64,000 bases of DNA from Cellulophaga tyrosinoxydans (GCF_900176415.1 NZ_FWXO01000005.1:124001-188000); one strand, 5' to 3'; positions 28,207-38,138 are shown, counted from the first letter of the stretch. The notes: a model not told the origin generated them from the letters alone. Translations and numbers: made by a program.

Positions 28207-29397
28207 ATGGAAAGAAGAGATTTTTTAAAGCAAAGTTCATTAGCCAGTAGTTTATTTTTTGTCCCCAGTTTTGTCAAGGCTTTTGAAAATGTAGCTATCG
28301 AAACTTTAGGATTTAAAAAACTAGTTATCATACAATTATCAGGCGGAAATGATGGGCTAAATACAATAGTGCCTTATACTAATGATATTTATTATAAGAG
28401 CAGACCAAGTTTAGCCTTGCCAAAGCAAACGCTTTTAAAAGTAACTGATGAGATAGGGTTTAATTCTAATATGGCTCCTTTGAAAAATTTATTTGACAAA
28501 GGCTATTTAACCATAATCAATAACGTAGGGTATCCGAATCCAGATAGATCACATTTTAGAGCAACAGACATTTGGCATACAGCTAGTGATTCCAATGAGT
28601 ATTTAAGCACGGGTTGGTTAGGAAGATATATTGAAAAGTATGGTAAAATGCCTTATTCCGGCATTGAACTAGACGATAGTTTGTCTTTAATTATGAAAGG
28701 CGAATTTATCAATGGCATTGCAACCAAAAACCCTTCAGTTTTGTTTAGAAATATTCAAACACCGTATTTTGAAAAAGTATTACATCATCAAAGTGATGTA
28801 CATTTAAGTGAGCATAATTTGGGGTATTTGTATAAAACAATGGTGGAAGCTAAATCTTCGGCTAAATATATTTACGAAACAACTAAAACGTTTCAATCCA
28901 CTTTTGATTACCCTAACAATCCTTTTGGAAAGCAACTAAAAACAACAGCGGAGTTTATTAATTCTAACCTAGATACAAAAGTATATTATGCTTCAATGGG
29001 AGGTTTTGATACCCATGCAGTACAAGAAAACAAACAAAATAAATTATTGCAAACCTATAGTGAGGCAATAGCTATGTTTGTTCAAGATTTAGAGAAAAAC
29101 AATACCTTTAAAGATACTTTAATCCTCACTTTTTCTGAATTTGGTAGGCGCGTTAAAGAAAATGCAGCAAAAGGCACGGATCATGGTGCGGCAAATAATG
29201 TTTTCATTATTGGAAAAAACTTAAAATCACCTGGTTTTTATAACGATGCCCCTAATCTTACCAATTTAGATAGTAACGGCGATATAAAATATACCATTGA
29301 TTTTAGAACAATTTACGCCAGCATTTTGGAAAATTGGTTAAATGCAAATCATTCAACTATTTTGAATAAATCATTTGATACATTATCCTTTATTTAA
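28207..29397 (+). CDS. DUF1501 family protein with Tat-type signal
   Basis: 396 residues with an N-terminal twin-arginine-like signal (ERRDFLKQSSLASS). Family motifs: VIIQLSGGNDGLNTIVPY near 40, SHFRATDIWHTAS near 115, GGFDTHAVQ near 262, and LTFSEFGRRVKENAAKGTDHGAAN near 308. These correspond to metal-binding parts of the alkaline phosphatase/sulfatase-like fold to which DUF1501 is related. The pairing with DUF1800 suggests a joint exported function of unknown chemistry. It is convergent with the minus-strand ThuA gene, with a 59-bp gap that holds no clear terminator. Confidence 0.88.
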   Translation: MERRDFLKQSSLASSLFFVPSFVKAFENVAIETLGFKKLVIIQLSGGNDGLNTIVPYTNDIYYKSRPSLALPKQTLLKVTDEIGFNSNMAPLKNLFDKGYLTIINNVGYPNPDRSHFRATDIWHTASDSNEYLSTGWLGRYIEKYGKMPYSGIELDDSLSLIMKGEFINGIATKNPSVLFRNIQTPYFEKVLHHQSDVHLSEHNLGYLYKTMVEAKSSAKYIYETTKTFQSTFDYPNNPFGKQLKTTAEFINSNLDTKVYYASMGGFDTHAVQENKQNKLLQTYSEAIAMFVQDLEKNNTFKDTLILTFSEFGRRVKENAAKGTDHGAANNVFIIGKNLKSPGFYNDAPNLTNLDSNGDIKYTIDFRTIYASILENWLNANHSTILNKSFDTLSFI

Positions 29398-29456
29398 TTT
29401 GATTAATTATTGGTTTGGAGTAATTTGGTTTGCAACCTTTTCTTTATAATTCATGA

Positions 29457-31037
29457 TTAATGGGTGATATAGTTTTTGGAGTATTTTTTATACTTACTTG
29501 GTATTTTTTCAATCCCTTTAATTCTAATATCTTTATAAAACGCTTCGGCTGCTTCAGATTGTATTTGAATTCTTCCTTTTAGGAGTGGAACAGTTTTGTT
29601 CTCAGCATTTTTGTATTGAGAATTAAACAAGGCCATAACTACTTTACCGTTAACAATATGAAAACTGGTGCCTTCAAAACAAATCAATTCTAAAGTATTC
29701 CATTCACCGTGTGGTTTTTCATTATCAAAGCCTTTATTAGCATGTGCAGGGTACTTTTTTTCAATACTAGAGAATGTATTTAGTGAGCCATTTGGAAGGT
29801 AATCAAATTCTTTTTCTCCTTCCTTTTGGATTGATGGAATATCTATTTGTGTACCTGATAGTGCATAATAATCACCCATATCTCCTTGTTGCACTTGAAA
29901 CTCTTGCGATTGCATCCATACATTCCAGAACTTGCCATAGGCTCCTGTGCAATGATACAAAATACCGTTATCCCTTTCGCGCAGTAATCTAGGTTCCCAA
30001 ACTTTATCTCCCCATTTAAATTTTAATTTTAAATGATAGTTTTCATATTCTTTCTTTGAAGTTAAGGCACCATATATTTCACCTGAAATATGTATTACTT
30101 GTTCCCCATCTATTGTTTTAAATTCAAAAACATTTTTGGGGTCATTATTCAAACCTAAGGCTTTAAAATTTTTACCATCACTTTTTGGGTCAATATTACT
30201 TATTCCTTTAACTGTTGCATGTGGAGCACCAATATATTTATCCCAATATTTATATGGATTGCCTTCCAATAAATTCGCCCATTTTTTAGAAAGGGGTTTT
30301 TCTTTATGTTTGTTCGCTGCCCAAAATATAGCACCTTCTATATGTTTATAATACCTTGGGTCGTTGTAAATTTCTGGAGTATGTCCCAAACCGGTATAGA
30401 ATACCCGTCCCCCATCATATAAATGGTACCAGCTTATAGGGTGATTATCGGTATCCATTTTTTTGCCTTCATATGATTTTTCGTCAAGTGATGCTAGTAC
30501 GGAAACATGTTGACCTACAGGTTGTAGAAAATTATACCATTCATCAATAAAATCTTCTTCCACCTTCATGCCAACTATAGCTGGGTGAACATTAGTAGTA
30601 TTTATTTGTAAAGTTGCCGACTGTACCTTTGGATGGTCCTTAAAAGTGGCACCAATCATTTCAGTGAACCAGTTCCATTCTTTTTCTGTATCCGATGCTG
30701 CATGAATACCTACAAATCCTTTTCCAGCCGCAAAATACCCTTGTAAAGCAGTTTTTTGATTTTCAGAAAAAACATTTCCAGAAGTGTTTAGAAAAACAAG
30801 AACGTCAAATTTTAATAAATTTGAGATAGTAAAATCATCTGAATTCTCTGAAAAATACATTTTCCAATTATTAATGGCACCCATTTTTGATAGAAAATCA
30901 ATTCCAGTAGGTATCGATTTATGCCTAAAGGCCTCTGTTTTAGAAAATACCAAAACATTTAATTGTTCGTTTTGACTATGAGTAATTGCAAAATTGAAAC
31001 AGATTAAAATAAGGGTGAAAATTGCTTTATATTTCAT
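29457..31037 (-). CDS. ThuA-like / DUF1080 fusion protein, exported
   Basis: 526 residues with a Sec signal (about 1-21, ending ITHSQ). The N-terminal ThuA (trehalose-utilisation, class I glutamine-amidotransferase-like) domain covers about 27-240: VLVFSKTEAFRHKSIPTG, GFVGIHAASDTE, SWYHLYDGGRVFYTGLGHT. The C-terminal DUF1080 beta-sandwich covers about 280-515: DNGILYHCTGAYGKFW, MQSQEFQVQQGDMGDYY. Such fusions are frequent in Bacteroidota and Planctomycetes and are thought to act on sugars or keto-sugars, without firm biochemistry. It is last in a three-gene minus-strand unit; only 9 bp separate it from the nucleoside-hydrolase-like gene. Confidence 0.88.
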   Translation of the reverse strand: MKYKAIFTLILICFNFAITHSQNEQLNVLVFSKTEAFRHKSIPTGIDFLSKMGAINNWKMYFSENSDDFTISNLLKFDVLVFLNTSGNVFSENQKTALQGYFAAGKGFVGIHAASDTEKEWNWFTEMIGATFKDHPKVQSATLQINTTNVHPAIVGMKVEEDFIDEWYNFLQPVGQHVSVLASLDEKSYEGKKMDTDNHPISWYHLYDGGRVFYTGLGHTPEIYNDPRYYKHIEGAIFWAANKHKEKPLSKKWANLLEGNPYKYWDKYIGAPHATVKGISNIDPKSDGKNFKALGLNNDPKNVFEFKTIDGEQVIHISGEIYGALTSKKEYENYHLKLKFKWGDKVWEPRLLRERDNGILYHCTGAYGKFWNVWMQSQEFQVQQGDMGDYYALSGTQIDIPSIQKEGEKEFDYLPNGSLNTFSSIEKKYPAHANKGFDNEKPHGEWNTLELICFEGTSFHIVNGKVVMALFNSQYKNAENKTVPLLKGRIQIQSEAAEAFYKDIRIKGIEKIPSKYKKYSKNYITH

Positions 31038-31046
31038 GTTTTCAAG

Positions 31047-31907
31047 TTATTTTTTTATTTCTGGGTTTTTGTCAATATAATTGGATAAAATATTCTTGAC
31101 ATCTGTTACGGTACCTTGTTTAATTCCGCCATTAGTTGCGCCAGTTATCCAGTAAAAAACCATTCCGGCATCGGAGCAATCCCATTTTCCTTTTTGGAAT
31201 TTTACAATATCATCTACTTCAGCAATGTTTCCAATAGTCCAGATCAAACGTATTCTTGGGTCGGTATGATCTCTAGCCCAATCCCATTGGTCATGATCTA
31301 ATTTTAAATTGATGTTTTGATCAGGAATGCGCACTTCTTCAATGCCAAAATCAAGAATTTGCTGCCAAGTATAAAAATCCCCAGCATTATCATTTGCAGG
31401 ATGATGTGTTACCACTTTTACAAATTTGTGTTTTTCTTTTGGTGTTTTTTTTAAGGCCATTCCTATAATATCTGGTTCCCCAGCTTCAATTATCCATAAG
31501 GGATCATCAATTGAAGAAGCGTTTATAGCCCAGCATAAATCATTAATTGTTTCTTCTTTCTGCCATATTGCATCATAAAAAGTTAAATGATCAAAACCAC
31601 CCCAGCGTCTTGCGGTCATATCACAAGCTACTTGCATTAAATGATGACGTTCTTTTTCTGCTTTTTCTGAAATACGATCATCGCGAACCAAATCACAACT
31701 GTGTGAATAGTGGACCAATCTGTTTTCTAAACCTGCGGAACGCAGTAAGGCAAGGGATACAGCCGTACCCCCAAGATCATCTGGATCTGGAGAGTTTCCA
31801 TCGGCAACAATGGCAATTCTACCCTTTGGAGCGTTAACTGATTGTGCAATTACACTGGCAACCCATAAGATTAAGGTGCATGTTATTATTACTGTTTTTC
31901 GATTCAT
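31047..31907 (-). CDS. Exported nucleoside-hydrolase-like protein of unknown substrate
   Basis: 286 residues with a Sec signal (about 1-21, ending ASVIAQS). The mature protein starts with RIAIVADGNSPDPDDLGGTAVS, which recalls the Asp-rich calcium-binding start of nucleoside hydrolases (DxDxxxDD). Other ordered motifs are VHYSHSCDL, WIIEAGEPDIIGMAL, VVTHHPANDN and DAGMVFYWITGATNGG. Nucleoside-hydrolase folds in PULs are usually taken to be N- or O-ribosyl-type or glycan-related hydrolases, but this subgroup is uncharacterised as far as I know. It lies between the ThuA/DUF1080 and the GH115-C-like genes. Confidence 0.7.
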   Translation of the reverse strand: MNRKTVIITCTLILWVASVIAQSVNAPKGRIAIVADGNSPDPDDLGGTAVSLALLRSAGLENRLVHYSHSCDLVRDDRISEKAEKERHHLMQVACDMTARRWGGFDHLTFYDAIWQKEETINDLCWAINASSIDDPLWIIEAGEPDIIGMALKKTPKEKHKFVKVVTHHPANDNAGDFYTWQQILDFGIEEVRIPDQNINLKLDHDQWDWARDHTDPRIRLIWTIGNIAEVDDIVKFQKGKWDCSDAGMVFYWITGATNGGIKQGTVTDVKNILSNYIDKNPEIKK

Positions 31908-31934
31908 TCTATTGAAATTATGTTACTTTAAAAT

Positions 31935-33170
31935 TTAGTTTTGTGAAAAGGAAGATGGAGCATCTTGTATCAGCGTGCCTTTACCAACAGGGGTGAAAAT
32001 AATTCCAGCCCAACGACCTCTAGTCCATTCATTGCCATCAGTGGCAACCTTAGCTTTAACTGTTATTTTAGCTCCTTTTTTAATTTTGATATTTTCCCAT
32101 AAAGCATTAAATGCTTTCCCTTCTTCAAAAAGATTTTCAGTTAATGGGGGTGCGTAGGTTCCTATTTCTTTGCCATTAATTAAAAGAGTAAAAATAGAAC
32201 TACCATCATTTTCGCCAACTCCAACAAAAACGATGTCATATTTTCCATTTTTAAATTCAAAAGTTGTAGTTGTTTCAGCTATTTCATGTTCTTCTGGGTT
32301 AATGGCAAGCCAATTTTTACCATTAATATAAAAGTTTGTGTCCTTTATTGGAAACTCTAGTGAAGCAATGCTTAAATTTTCTGGTAAAATTGTTGCAATG
32401 GTTTTGAAATAGGAAGCATTGGAACCTTGTATTTTACTCTCAAGTTGTGATTTTTTTATTATCAGCACGTCTTGATCTTTTCCTGCCGGAACGTAATTTG
32501 TATCTTGTGTAAGAATAAATTTATCAAACTCAAAACCGTCTTCGCGCATACTAAACTGAATCTCATGTAAGCCTGCTTTATCTATGTCTAAATAAATTTG
32601 ATTAGGAACCCCACAATGTTCCTCTTTAGTTCGTTGTTTATTGCTCCAGGTCCAATTATTTTTGCCATTACACCATTGTATTCTTTTACCGGTTTCAGGC
32701 CATGTATTATTTAAGCCTACATGAATGCCATTGTCCTCACTGCCTGTACTATAGGCTCTAACCCAAACATAATATCTTCCTGGTGTATTGAATTTTATAA
32801 TATAATTTAATACGGCAATTTCCCCTGGAATATCGCTAAAATTTTCACCTTTAATAAGTTTGTCTTGATGTGTAACCCTGGTGTCGGGTAAAATTTCTAG
32901 ATACTCTGAATTACTTGCATTTGTAAAATGAGATTCATCTTCATCGTTTTTAACACTTGCTGATTCGTTTTTTGAAACTCTATACCATTGTCTAATTTCT
33001 GTTAAAGTTTGTTTGTTAAAAAATTCAGCCTCTACAGCCACCAAACCATTACTTTCAGCAAAAACTGCATCACTTTCAAAAATAGAAAGGCTTAGTTTAT
33101 GTTGTTGCGAATGTAAAAAGGTATGTGCAAATAATGCAATAATAAAAGTTTTAAGAAGTAAATGTTTCAT
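31935..33170 (-). CDS. Exported protein with GH115 C-terminal-like (carbohydrate-binding) domains
   Basis: 411 residues from the ATG at 33170, chosen because it begins the signal peptide (MKHLLLKTFIIALFAHTFLHSQ). The longer open frame back to 33311 would run through the promoter site. The mature N-terminal half (GLVAVEAEFF, YVWVRAYSTGSEDNGIHVGLN, GLHEIQFSMREDGFEFDKFILT) is a jelly-roll like the C-terminal domain of GH115 and related CBM6/35 folds. The second half (from about 255) is another beta-rich domain (YDIVFVGVGENDGSSIFTLLINGKEIG). No catalytic domain is recognisable, so a glycan-binding role is likely. It is first in its unit, behind promoter D. Confidence 0.7.
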   Translation of the reverse strand: MKHLLLKTFIIALFAHTFLHSQQHKLSLSIFESDAVFAESNGLVAVEAEFFNKQTLTEIRQWYRVSKNESASVKNDEDESHFTNASNSEYLEILPDTRVTHQDKLIKGENFSDIPGEIAVLNYIIKFNTPGRYYVWVRAYSTGSEDNGIHVGLNNTWPETGKRIQWCNGKNNWTWSNKQRTKEEHCGVPNQIYLDIDKAGLHEIQFSMREDGFEFDKFILTQDTNYVPAGKDQDVLIIKKSQLESKIQGSNASYFKTIATILPENLSIASLEFPIKDTNFYINGKNWLAINPEEHEIAETTTTFEFKNGKYDIVFVGVGENDGSSIFTLLINGKEIGTYAPPLTENLFEEGKAFNALWENIKIKKGAKITVKAKVATDGNEWTRGRWAGIIFTPVGKGTLIQDAPSSFSQN

Positions 33171-33225
33171 TAAAATAAGATATTCTAGTTTTAAAACTCC
33201 GCTTTTTAGTAGCGATGAAATTGAT

Positions 33226-33271
33226 GTAAAATAGAATGTAAGATTTAATTTACTACCCTGTACTATCCTGT
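33226..33271 (-). promoter_or_regulatory. PUL regulon promoter D (minus-strand three-gene unit)
   Basis: Minus strand: ACAGGATAGT then ACAGGGTAGT (33271-33252), an almost perfect 10-bp direct repeat (9 of 10 identical). After 18 bp comes TATTTTAC (33233-33226). The start codon is at 33170. Confidence 0.6.
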
Positions 33272-33324
33272 TCTTTACATAAAGGTTCTTATTATCAGGT
33301 TTTTTAATCAATTAAAATAATATA

Positions 33325-33370
33325 GCAGGTAAGGACAGGATGGTTTCGTAATTTTTAATCAATAATTTTA
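33325..33370 (+). promoter_or_regulatory. PUL regulon promoter E (susCD)
   Basis: GCAGGTAAGG (33325-33334) then ACAGGATGGT (33335-33344), an 18-bp gap, then TAATTTTA (33363-33370). The SusC start is at 33401. Back to back with promoter D; the two repeats are 53 bp apart. Confidence 0.65.
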
Positions 33371-33400
33371 TGATATTAATAACAAAATAACTAACTATTT

Positions 33401-36400
33401 ATGAATTTCAAACTCAAATTAATGAACCATTTAGGTTTTCGAAAAACATGTGTGTTTTTGTTTTTGTTACTCGGTTCAGTAACAATGGCTAACGCACAAT
33501 CAGTTTCGGGTACTGTATCTGCCGATGGGCAGCCACTACCTGGAGCATCAATTGTTGTAAAGGGTACAACAAAAGGAACAACTACGGATTTTGATGGTAA
33601 TTTCACTATCGAGGCTAATGCAACTAGTACATTATCAATCTCGTATATTGGTTATACCACTAAAGAGATTTTAGTAGGAAATCAAACTCAAATAAATGTT
33701 ACACTTGAAGAAGGTAATAAGTTAGATGAAGTAGTTGTGATTGGTTACGGTACACAACGTAAATCCGATTTAACAGGTTCGGTATCTACTGTTAGTGCTG
33801 AAGATATTACATCAGTACCGGTGTCACGTGTAGATCAAGCACTCCAAGGTAGAGCGGCTGGGGTACAAGTAACACAAACAAGTGGAGCTCCTGGTGCAGG
33901 AACTTCTATTAGAGTAAGAGGTGGTAATTCTATTACAGGAAGTAATGAACCGCTTTGGGTAATAGATGGAATTGTAGTTGGGTCTAATTTTAATTTAAAT
34001 AATATTAACTCAAGTGATATTAAATCTATTGAAATATTAAAAGATGCTTCTTCTATTGCTATTTATGGTTCAAGAGGTGCAAATGGAGTTATTTTAGTTA
34101 CTACCAAAAACGGTTCGGGTATTGGAGGTGGTAAACCACAGGTAAATATTGGTACTTATACAAGTATGCAATTAGTCCCTGAACGTCCAAAGTATTTAAG
34201 CCAAGCGCAGCAAATAGATTATACAAATGAAGATGCGCGATTTAGAGGTGTGGCTGAGCCATTCCCTGGAAACCCATCGGATTATCCAGACAATGATTTT
34301 TTTGATTTATTATTGAATGCATCCCCTATCCATAATGTGGATGTTTCAATTGCAGGTTCTTCTGAAAATGGAAGCGTAAATTATTACAACTCATTAAATT
34401 ATTTTAACCAAGATGGTCTAATAGATAATTCAGGAATTAAGAAATATATTTTTAGATCAAATATTGATTTTAAATTAAGTGAAAAATTAAAAGCAGGATT
34501 TAGAATTAACTATTCTAGATTAAATCAAGATAATGGTGTAGTAGGTTATGGAGGTCTTTTGAATATTCTGCCAACACAACCAATTTATAATGAAGATGGT
34601 TCTTTTAATGGTTTTAATGATGTCATTGGTGCGCCATTTAATAATCCTGTTGCTACAGCACTGTTAGATACGGACAATACCGTAACCAATAACCTTTTAG
34701 GAACTGTTTATTTAGAATACAGCCCAATAAAAAATTTAATTATCAGATCCACATTTAATCCAGAAATAAATAATTGGAAACGCAATGAATTTACTTCAAG
34801 CCAAAGACCAGATCTTACCGTAGTAGGGGAAACGGGGAATGCTAGAATTACAGGAGTTTCTTCATTTGGCTGGAACAATGAGAATACCATACAATATACA
34901 ACAAACTTTGGCGAGGATCATAATTTAATTGCTCTTGGTGGAGCATCATTTCAAAAAGTAACAACTGAAAATTTTGAGATGCGCGCTTTTGGAATAACTA
35001 CTGATGCTACAGGTTTTAATAACATAGGTTTAGGAACTGATCCTACAAGAAATGTCGTAGGTAGTGGTTATAGTGGTTTTCAAATTGCTTCATTTTTCGG
35101 TAGATTAAATTATTCGTATAAAGATAAATACCTGTTAACTTTAGTTGGTAGAACAGATGGTAGTTCTGTCTTTGCCCCAGGTAATAAATGGGAGTTTTAC
35201 CCATCAATTGCGGGTGCTTGGAAAATTTCAGAGGAAGCATTTATGCAAGATCAAGATTTTTTTAAAGACCTAAAATTTAGAGCTAGTTATGGTAAATCAG
35301 GAAACCAAGCCATAGGTCCGTATAATACTTTAGCAATATTAGAAGAAGCCAATACTACATTAAACGGATCCGAACAGCCTGGTTTAACGCTTGGTAGGCC
35401 TGCAAATCCAGATCTGAAATGGGAAACTACAAGTTCACTAGATTTGGCTTTAGAAGCGTCTCTTTTTGGAGGTAAAATTTTCACAGAATTTAATTATTAC
35501 TATAAAAAAACTGACGACTTATTATTGAATGTAACTATTCCAAGACAAACAGGATTTACAAGTCAATTACAGAATGTTGGATCATTACAGAATAAAGGCT
35601 GGGAGTTTTTAATAAATTCTACTAATATTAGAAATGACAATTTTAGCTGGAATTCAACAGTAACGTTATCATCAAATAAAAACAAGGTACTGGACTTAGG
35701 AGGACAAGAGTTTATAGACGTTGTTGTAGATCAAATTGTTGGTGCAGGTAACTTGAGAATTATTGTGGGAGAAACGGTACCTGTTTTTACAGGTGCTAAT
35801 TATTTAGGTACATGGAAAAGTCAAGATGAAATTGATGCATCTGGCTTAAATGCGGGTACTCAAATAGTAGGAGGACCTAAATTTGAAAATATAAATGGCG
35901 ATGGAATAATTTCTAATGAAGATTTTATTGTGCTTGGTAGCCCTTTTCCTGATTTGATTTTTGGTTTCGAAAATAACTTCTCATACAAGAACTTTGATTT
36001 TGGTTTATATTTTCAAGGTACAGTTGGTAATGAAGTTTATAATTTAAGAACAAGAGGAAATTTCTGGACTCGTGGAGAAAATCCAAAGTTTATAGAAGTT
36101 GCCGATAGATGGACGCCTGATAATCCAACTTCAGATATTCCAAGAGCAGGACACGATGGTGTTTCAAATATTTTTCCAAGTTCATATGATGTAGAGGATG
36201 GATCTCACCTACGTTTAAAAACTGCAACTATAACTTATAATTTACCAATTGATAAATTAAATTGGAAAGGGGTAAAGAAAATGTCTGTTTATGCCTCAGG
36301 TACTAACTTATTATTATTATCAAATTTTAGATTAATAGATCCGGAAACCAGCGCATATGGTAGTAATGGATTAGGTAATATAGCTCAAGGTTTCTCTAAT

Positions 36401-36454
36401 GGAGAATACCCAAATGCTAAGGTTTTAAGCTTAGGATTAAACGTAACTTTTTAA
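33401..36454 (+). CDS. susC: SusC/RagA-type TonB-dependent outer-membrane transporter
   Basis: 1017 residues. Signal peptide to about residue 33 (TMANAQS). Next is the carboxypeptidase-regulatory-like domain (about 35-112; ADGQPLPGASIVVKGTTKGT, SISYIGYTTKEILV), then the TonB box region and plug (DEVVVIGYGTQRKSDLTGSVS; LQGRAAGVQVTQTSGAPGAG; SIRVRGGNSI; YGSRGANGVILVTTK), and the 22-stranded barrel to the end (LSLGLNVTF). It imports oligosaccharides with the SusD lid encoded next. It is the only SusC in the window. An ATG at 33422 is an alternative start, but the promoter position fits 33401. The substrate should be lyase-made ulvan-type oligomers (inference). Confidence 0.96.
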   Translation: MNFKLKLMNHLGFRKTCVFLFLLLGSVTMANAQSVSGTVSADGQPLPGASIVVKGTTKGTTTDFDGNFTIEANATSTLSISYIGYTTKEILVGNQTQINVTLEEGNKLDEVVVIGYGTQRKSDLTGSVSTVSAEDITSVPVSRVDQALQGRAAGVQVTQTSGAPGAGTSIRVRGGNSITGSNEPLWVIDGIVVGSNFNLNNINSSDIKSIEILKDASSIAIYGSRGANGVILVTTKNGSGIGGGKPQVNIGTYTSMQLVPERPKYLSQAQQIDYTNEDARFRGVAEPFPGNPSDYPDNDFFDLLLNASPIHNVDVSIAGSSENGSVNYYNSLNYFNQDGLIDNSGIKKYIFRSNIDFKLSEKLKAGFRINYSRLNQDNGVVGYGGLLNILPTQPIYNEDGSFNGFNDVIGAPFNNPVATALLDTDNTVTNNLLGTVYLEYSPIKNLIIRSTFNPEINNWKRNEFTSSQRPDLTVVGETGNARITGVSSFGWNNENTIQYTTNFGEDHNLIALGGASFQKVTTENFEMRAFGITTDATGFNNIGLGTDPTRNVVGSGYSGFQIASFFGRLNYSYKDKYLLTLVGRTDGSSVFAPGNKWEFYPSIAGAWKISEEAFMQDQDFFKDLKFRASYGKSGNQAIGPYNTLAILEEANTTLNGSEQPGLTLGRPANPDLKWETTSSLDLALEASLFGGKIFTEFNYYYKKTDDLLLNVTIPRQTGFTSQLQNVGSLQNKGWEFLINSTNIRNDNFSWNSTVTLSSNKNKVLDLGGQEFIDVVVDQIVGAGNLRIIVGETVPVFTGANYLGTWKSQDEIDASGLNAGTQIVGGPKFENINGDGIISNEDFIVLGSPFPDLIFGFENNFSYKNFDFGLYFQGTVGNEVYNLRTRGNFWTRGENPKFIEVADRWTPDNPTSDIPRAGHDGVSNIFPSSYDVEDGSHLRLKTATITYNLPIDKLNWKGVKKMSVYASGTNLLLLSNFRLIDPETSAYGSNGLGNIAQGFSNGEYPNAKVLSLGLNVTF

Positions 36455-36465
36455 AAAAAAAATAT

Positions 36466-38061
36466 ATGAAAACTGTTTATAAATATTTATCAATCTTCAT
36501 TTTAATATTTGCCTTCACAAGTTGTGAGAGCTTTTTAGAAGAAGATCCTCGAGATATTGTTGCACCTGAAAATTTCTTCGCATCAGATGCTGATGCAAGG
36601 CAGGCAATAACAGGGGTTTATGCAATATATAAGAATAACTCTATGTATGGACAAGTAGGGTTAGATACTTTTTATGATAATGGCTGCGATATTATCGAAC
36701 CTAACCGTCCAGGATTAGTAAATGCCATTGGAAACTATACAATGGATGAAGCAGTTGCTGACGAGTCTAGTCAAAGAATGAGCGTTTCAGATACTTGGAA
36801 AGACGCTTATAAAATTGTTTTAAACTGTAATATCATTATTGATAGAGTGATGGGGAACGATGCTATTTCTGAAACAACACAAACCGATGTAATTGCAGAA
36901 GCAAGATTTTTAAGAGGTTTAGCTTATTGGCATATTACTAATCTTTGGGGAGACGCACCATTTTATACAGAAAACTTAAAAATAAATGAAATTAGAGAAT
37001 TAGGTAGAACTGATAAAAACATAATATTAGATAGTGTTCTGGAAGATTTACAATTTGCTCAAGATAATTTGAGTTCTAATTATGAAGAGTCGCAACGAGG
37101 AAGAGCTTCAAAGTGGGCTGCAGCTATAGTTATGGCTAAGATTTATATGCAAAGGCTACAATGGCAAGAAGGATTAGATAAATGTCTTGAAATTATTAAT
37201 GAATCTGGGCATCAAATGCAACCAACTTTTGCCGAGGTTTTTGATCCTTCAAATGAATATAACGCCGAGATTATTTGGTCACTTGATTTTGCTAAAGATA
37301 TACGTGGGCAATATGAAGAAGGTTTGGTGGGTCAGGCAGGAGGTCCATTATCTGCTGCTTGGGGTAACGGTAACTGGAGGCCAAGTATGTTTTCTCCTCG
37401 ATTAAGAGATGAACCAAAAAATACTGCTCAAAGAGCTGCTCTTTCTGCAGCACTTACTGCCAACGGACAAGCTTTTAATGGTACAGGCTTGCAAATTGCA
37501 TCAAAAGATTTTGCAGAAAAGTTTCCTTTAAATGATTTAAGAAGACCATTAAATGTACAGGATAACTATTTAGGATTTGAATTAGCGTTTCCGTACATGC
37601 CAAAATTTTGGAATCTTAATTTAGACACTTCTCCACGTTTTAATCATTCAGATAATAGACTGGTATTTCGTTTAGCAGATGTAAAATTAATGGCAGCAGA
37701 ATGTGAGAATGAACGACCTGGAGGTAATCCAGATGCCGCTTATGAGTACATTAAAGAAATTAGAGAACGATCATTTGCAACAATAGCCGAGGCAGAAGCC
37801 ATTAAAGGTTTGAGCAAAGAGCAATTTAGACAAGCAATTTATGACGAACGTAAATGGGAATTAGCTGGGGAATGTACAAGACGTTACGATTTAATTAGAT
37901 GGGGAATTTTATTAGATGTAGTTCAGAATTTGGAATACCGCTTCTGGGATCCTGCAACTAATATAAGACCATGGCATGTTTTATTACCAATTCCATTAAC
38001 TGAATTGCAATTAAATCCAAAATTATTGGAGTCTGACCCAACCAATAATGGGTATAGATAA
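36466..38061 (+). CDS. susD: SusD/RagB-type surface glycan-binding lipoprotein
   Basis: 531 residues with a lipoprotein signal ending FTSC, followed by ESFLEEDPRD, the usual start of a mature SusD. The TPR-rich core includes RFLRGLAYWHITNLWGDAPFY (about 145-165) and the C-terminal family piece IYDERKWELAGECTRRYDLIRWG. The last residues form the common tail LNPKLLESDPTNNGYR. It binds glycan at the cell surface and closes over the SusC barrel. It begins 11 bp after susC, so the two are cotranscribed, and a strong terminator follows. Confidence 0.96.
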   Translation: MKTVYKYLSIFILIFAFTSCESFLEEDPRDIVAPENFFASDADARQAITGVYAIYKNNSMYGQVGLDTFYDNGCDIIEPNRPGLVNAIGNYTMDEAVADESSQRMSVSDTWKDAYKIVLNCNIIIDRVMGNDAISETTQTDVIAEARFLRGLAYWHITNLWGDAPFYTENLKINEIRELGRTDKNIILDSVLEDLQFAQDNLSSNYEESQRGRASKWAAAIVMAKIYMQRLQWQEGLDKCLEIINESGHQMQPTFAEVFDPSNEYNAEIIWSLDFAKDIRGQYEEGLVGQAGGPLSAAWGNGNWRPSMFSPRLRDEPKNTAQRAALSAALTANGQAFNGTGLQIASKDFAEKFPLNDLRRPLNVQDNYLGFELAFPYMPKFWNLNLDTSPRFNHSDNRLVFRLADVKLMAAECENERPGGNPDAAYEYIKEIRERSFATIAEAEAIKGLSKEQFRQAIYDERKWELAGECTRRYDLIRWGILLDVVQNLEYRFWDPATNIRPWHVLLPIPLTELQLNPKLLESDPTNNGYR

Positions 38062-38081
38062 TATTTAATTATTTAAATTTT

Positions 38082-38116
38082 AAAGCCGGAAGATTTTCTT
38101 TCGGCTTTTTTTTTCC
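38082..38116 (+). terminator. Strong intrinsic terminator after susD
   Basis: AAAGCCG-g-AAGA pairs with TCTT-t-CGGCTTT around a short loop and runs into a T tract (38106-38114). It ends the susCD transcript before promoter F. Confidence 0.88.
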
Positions 38117-38138
38117 ATAATTGGTTATGAATTGTCAT

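Noticed and set aside
37556-37575. CAGGATAAC-like match to the regulon motif inside susD
   Set aside because: It lies within coding sequence, has a poor upstream half and no gene start downstream, so it is a chance match.
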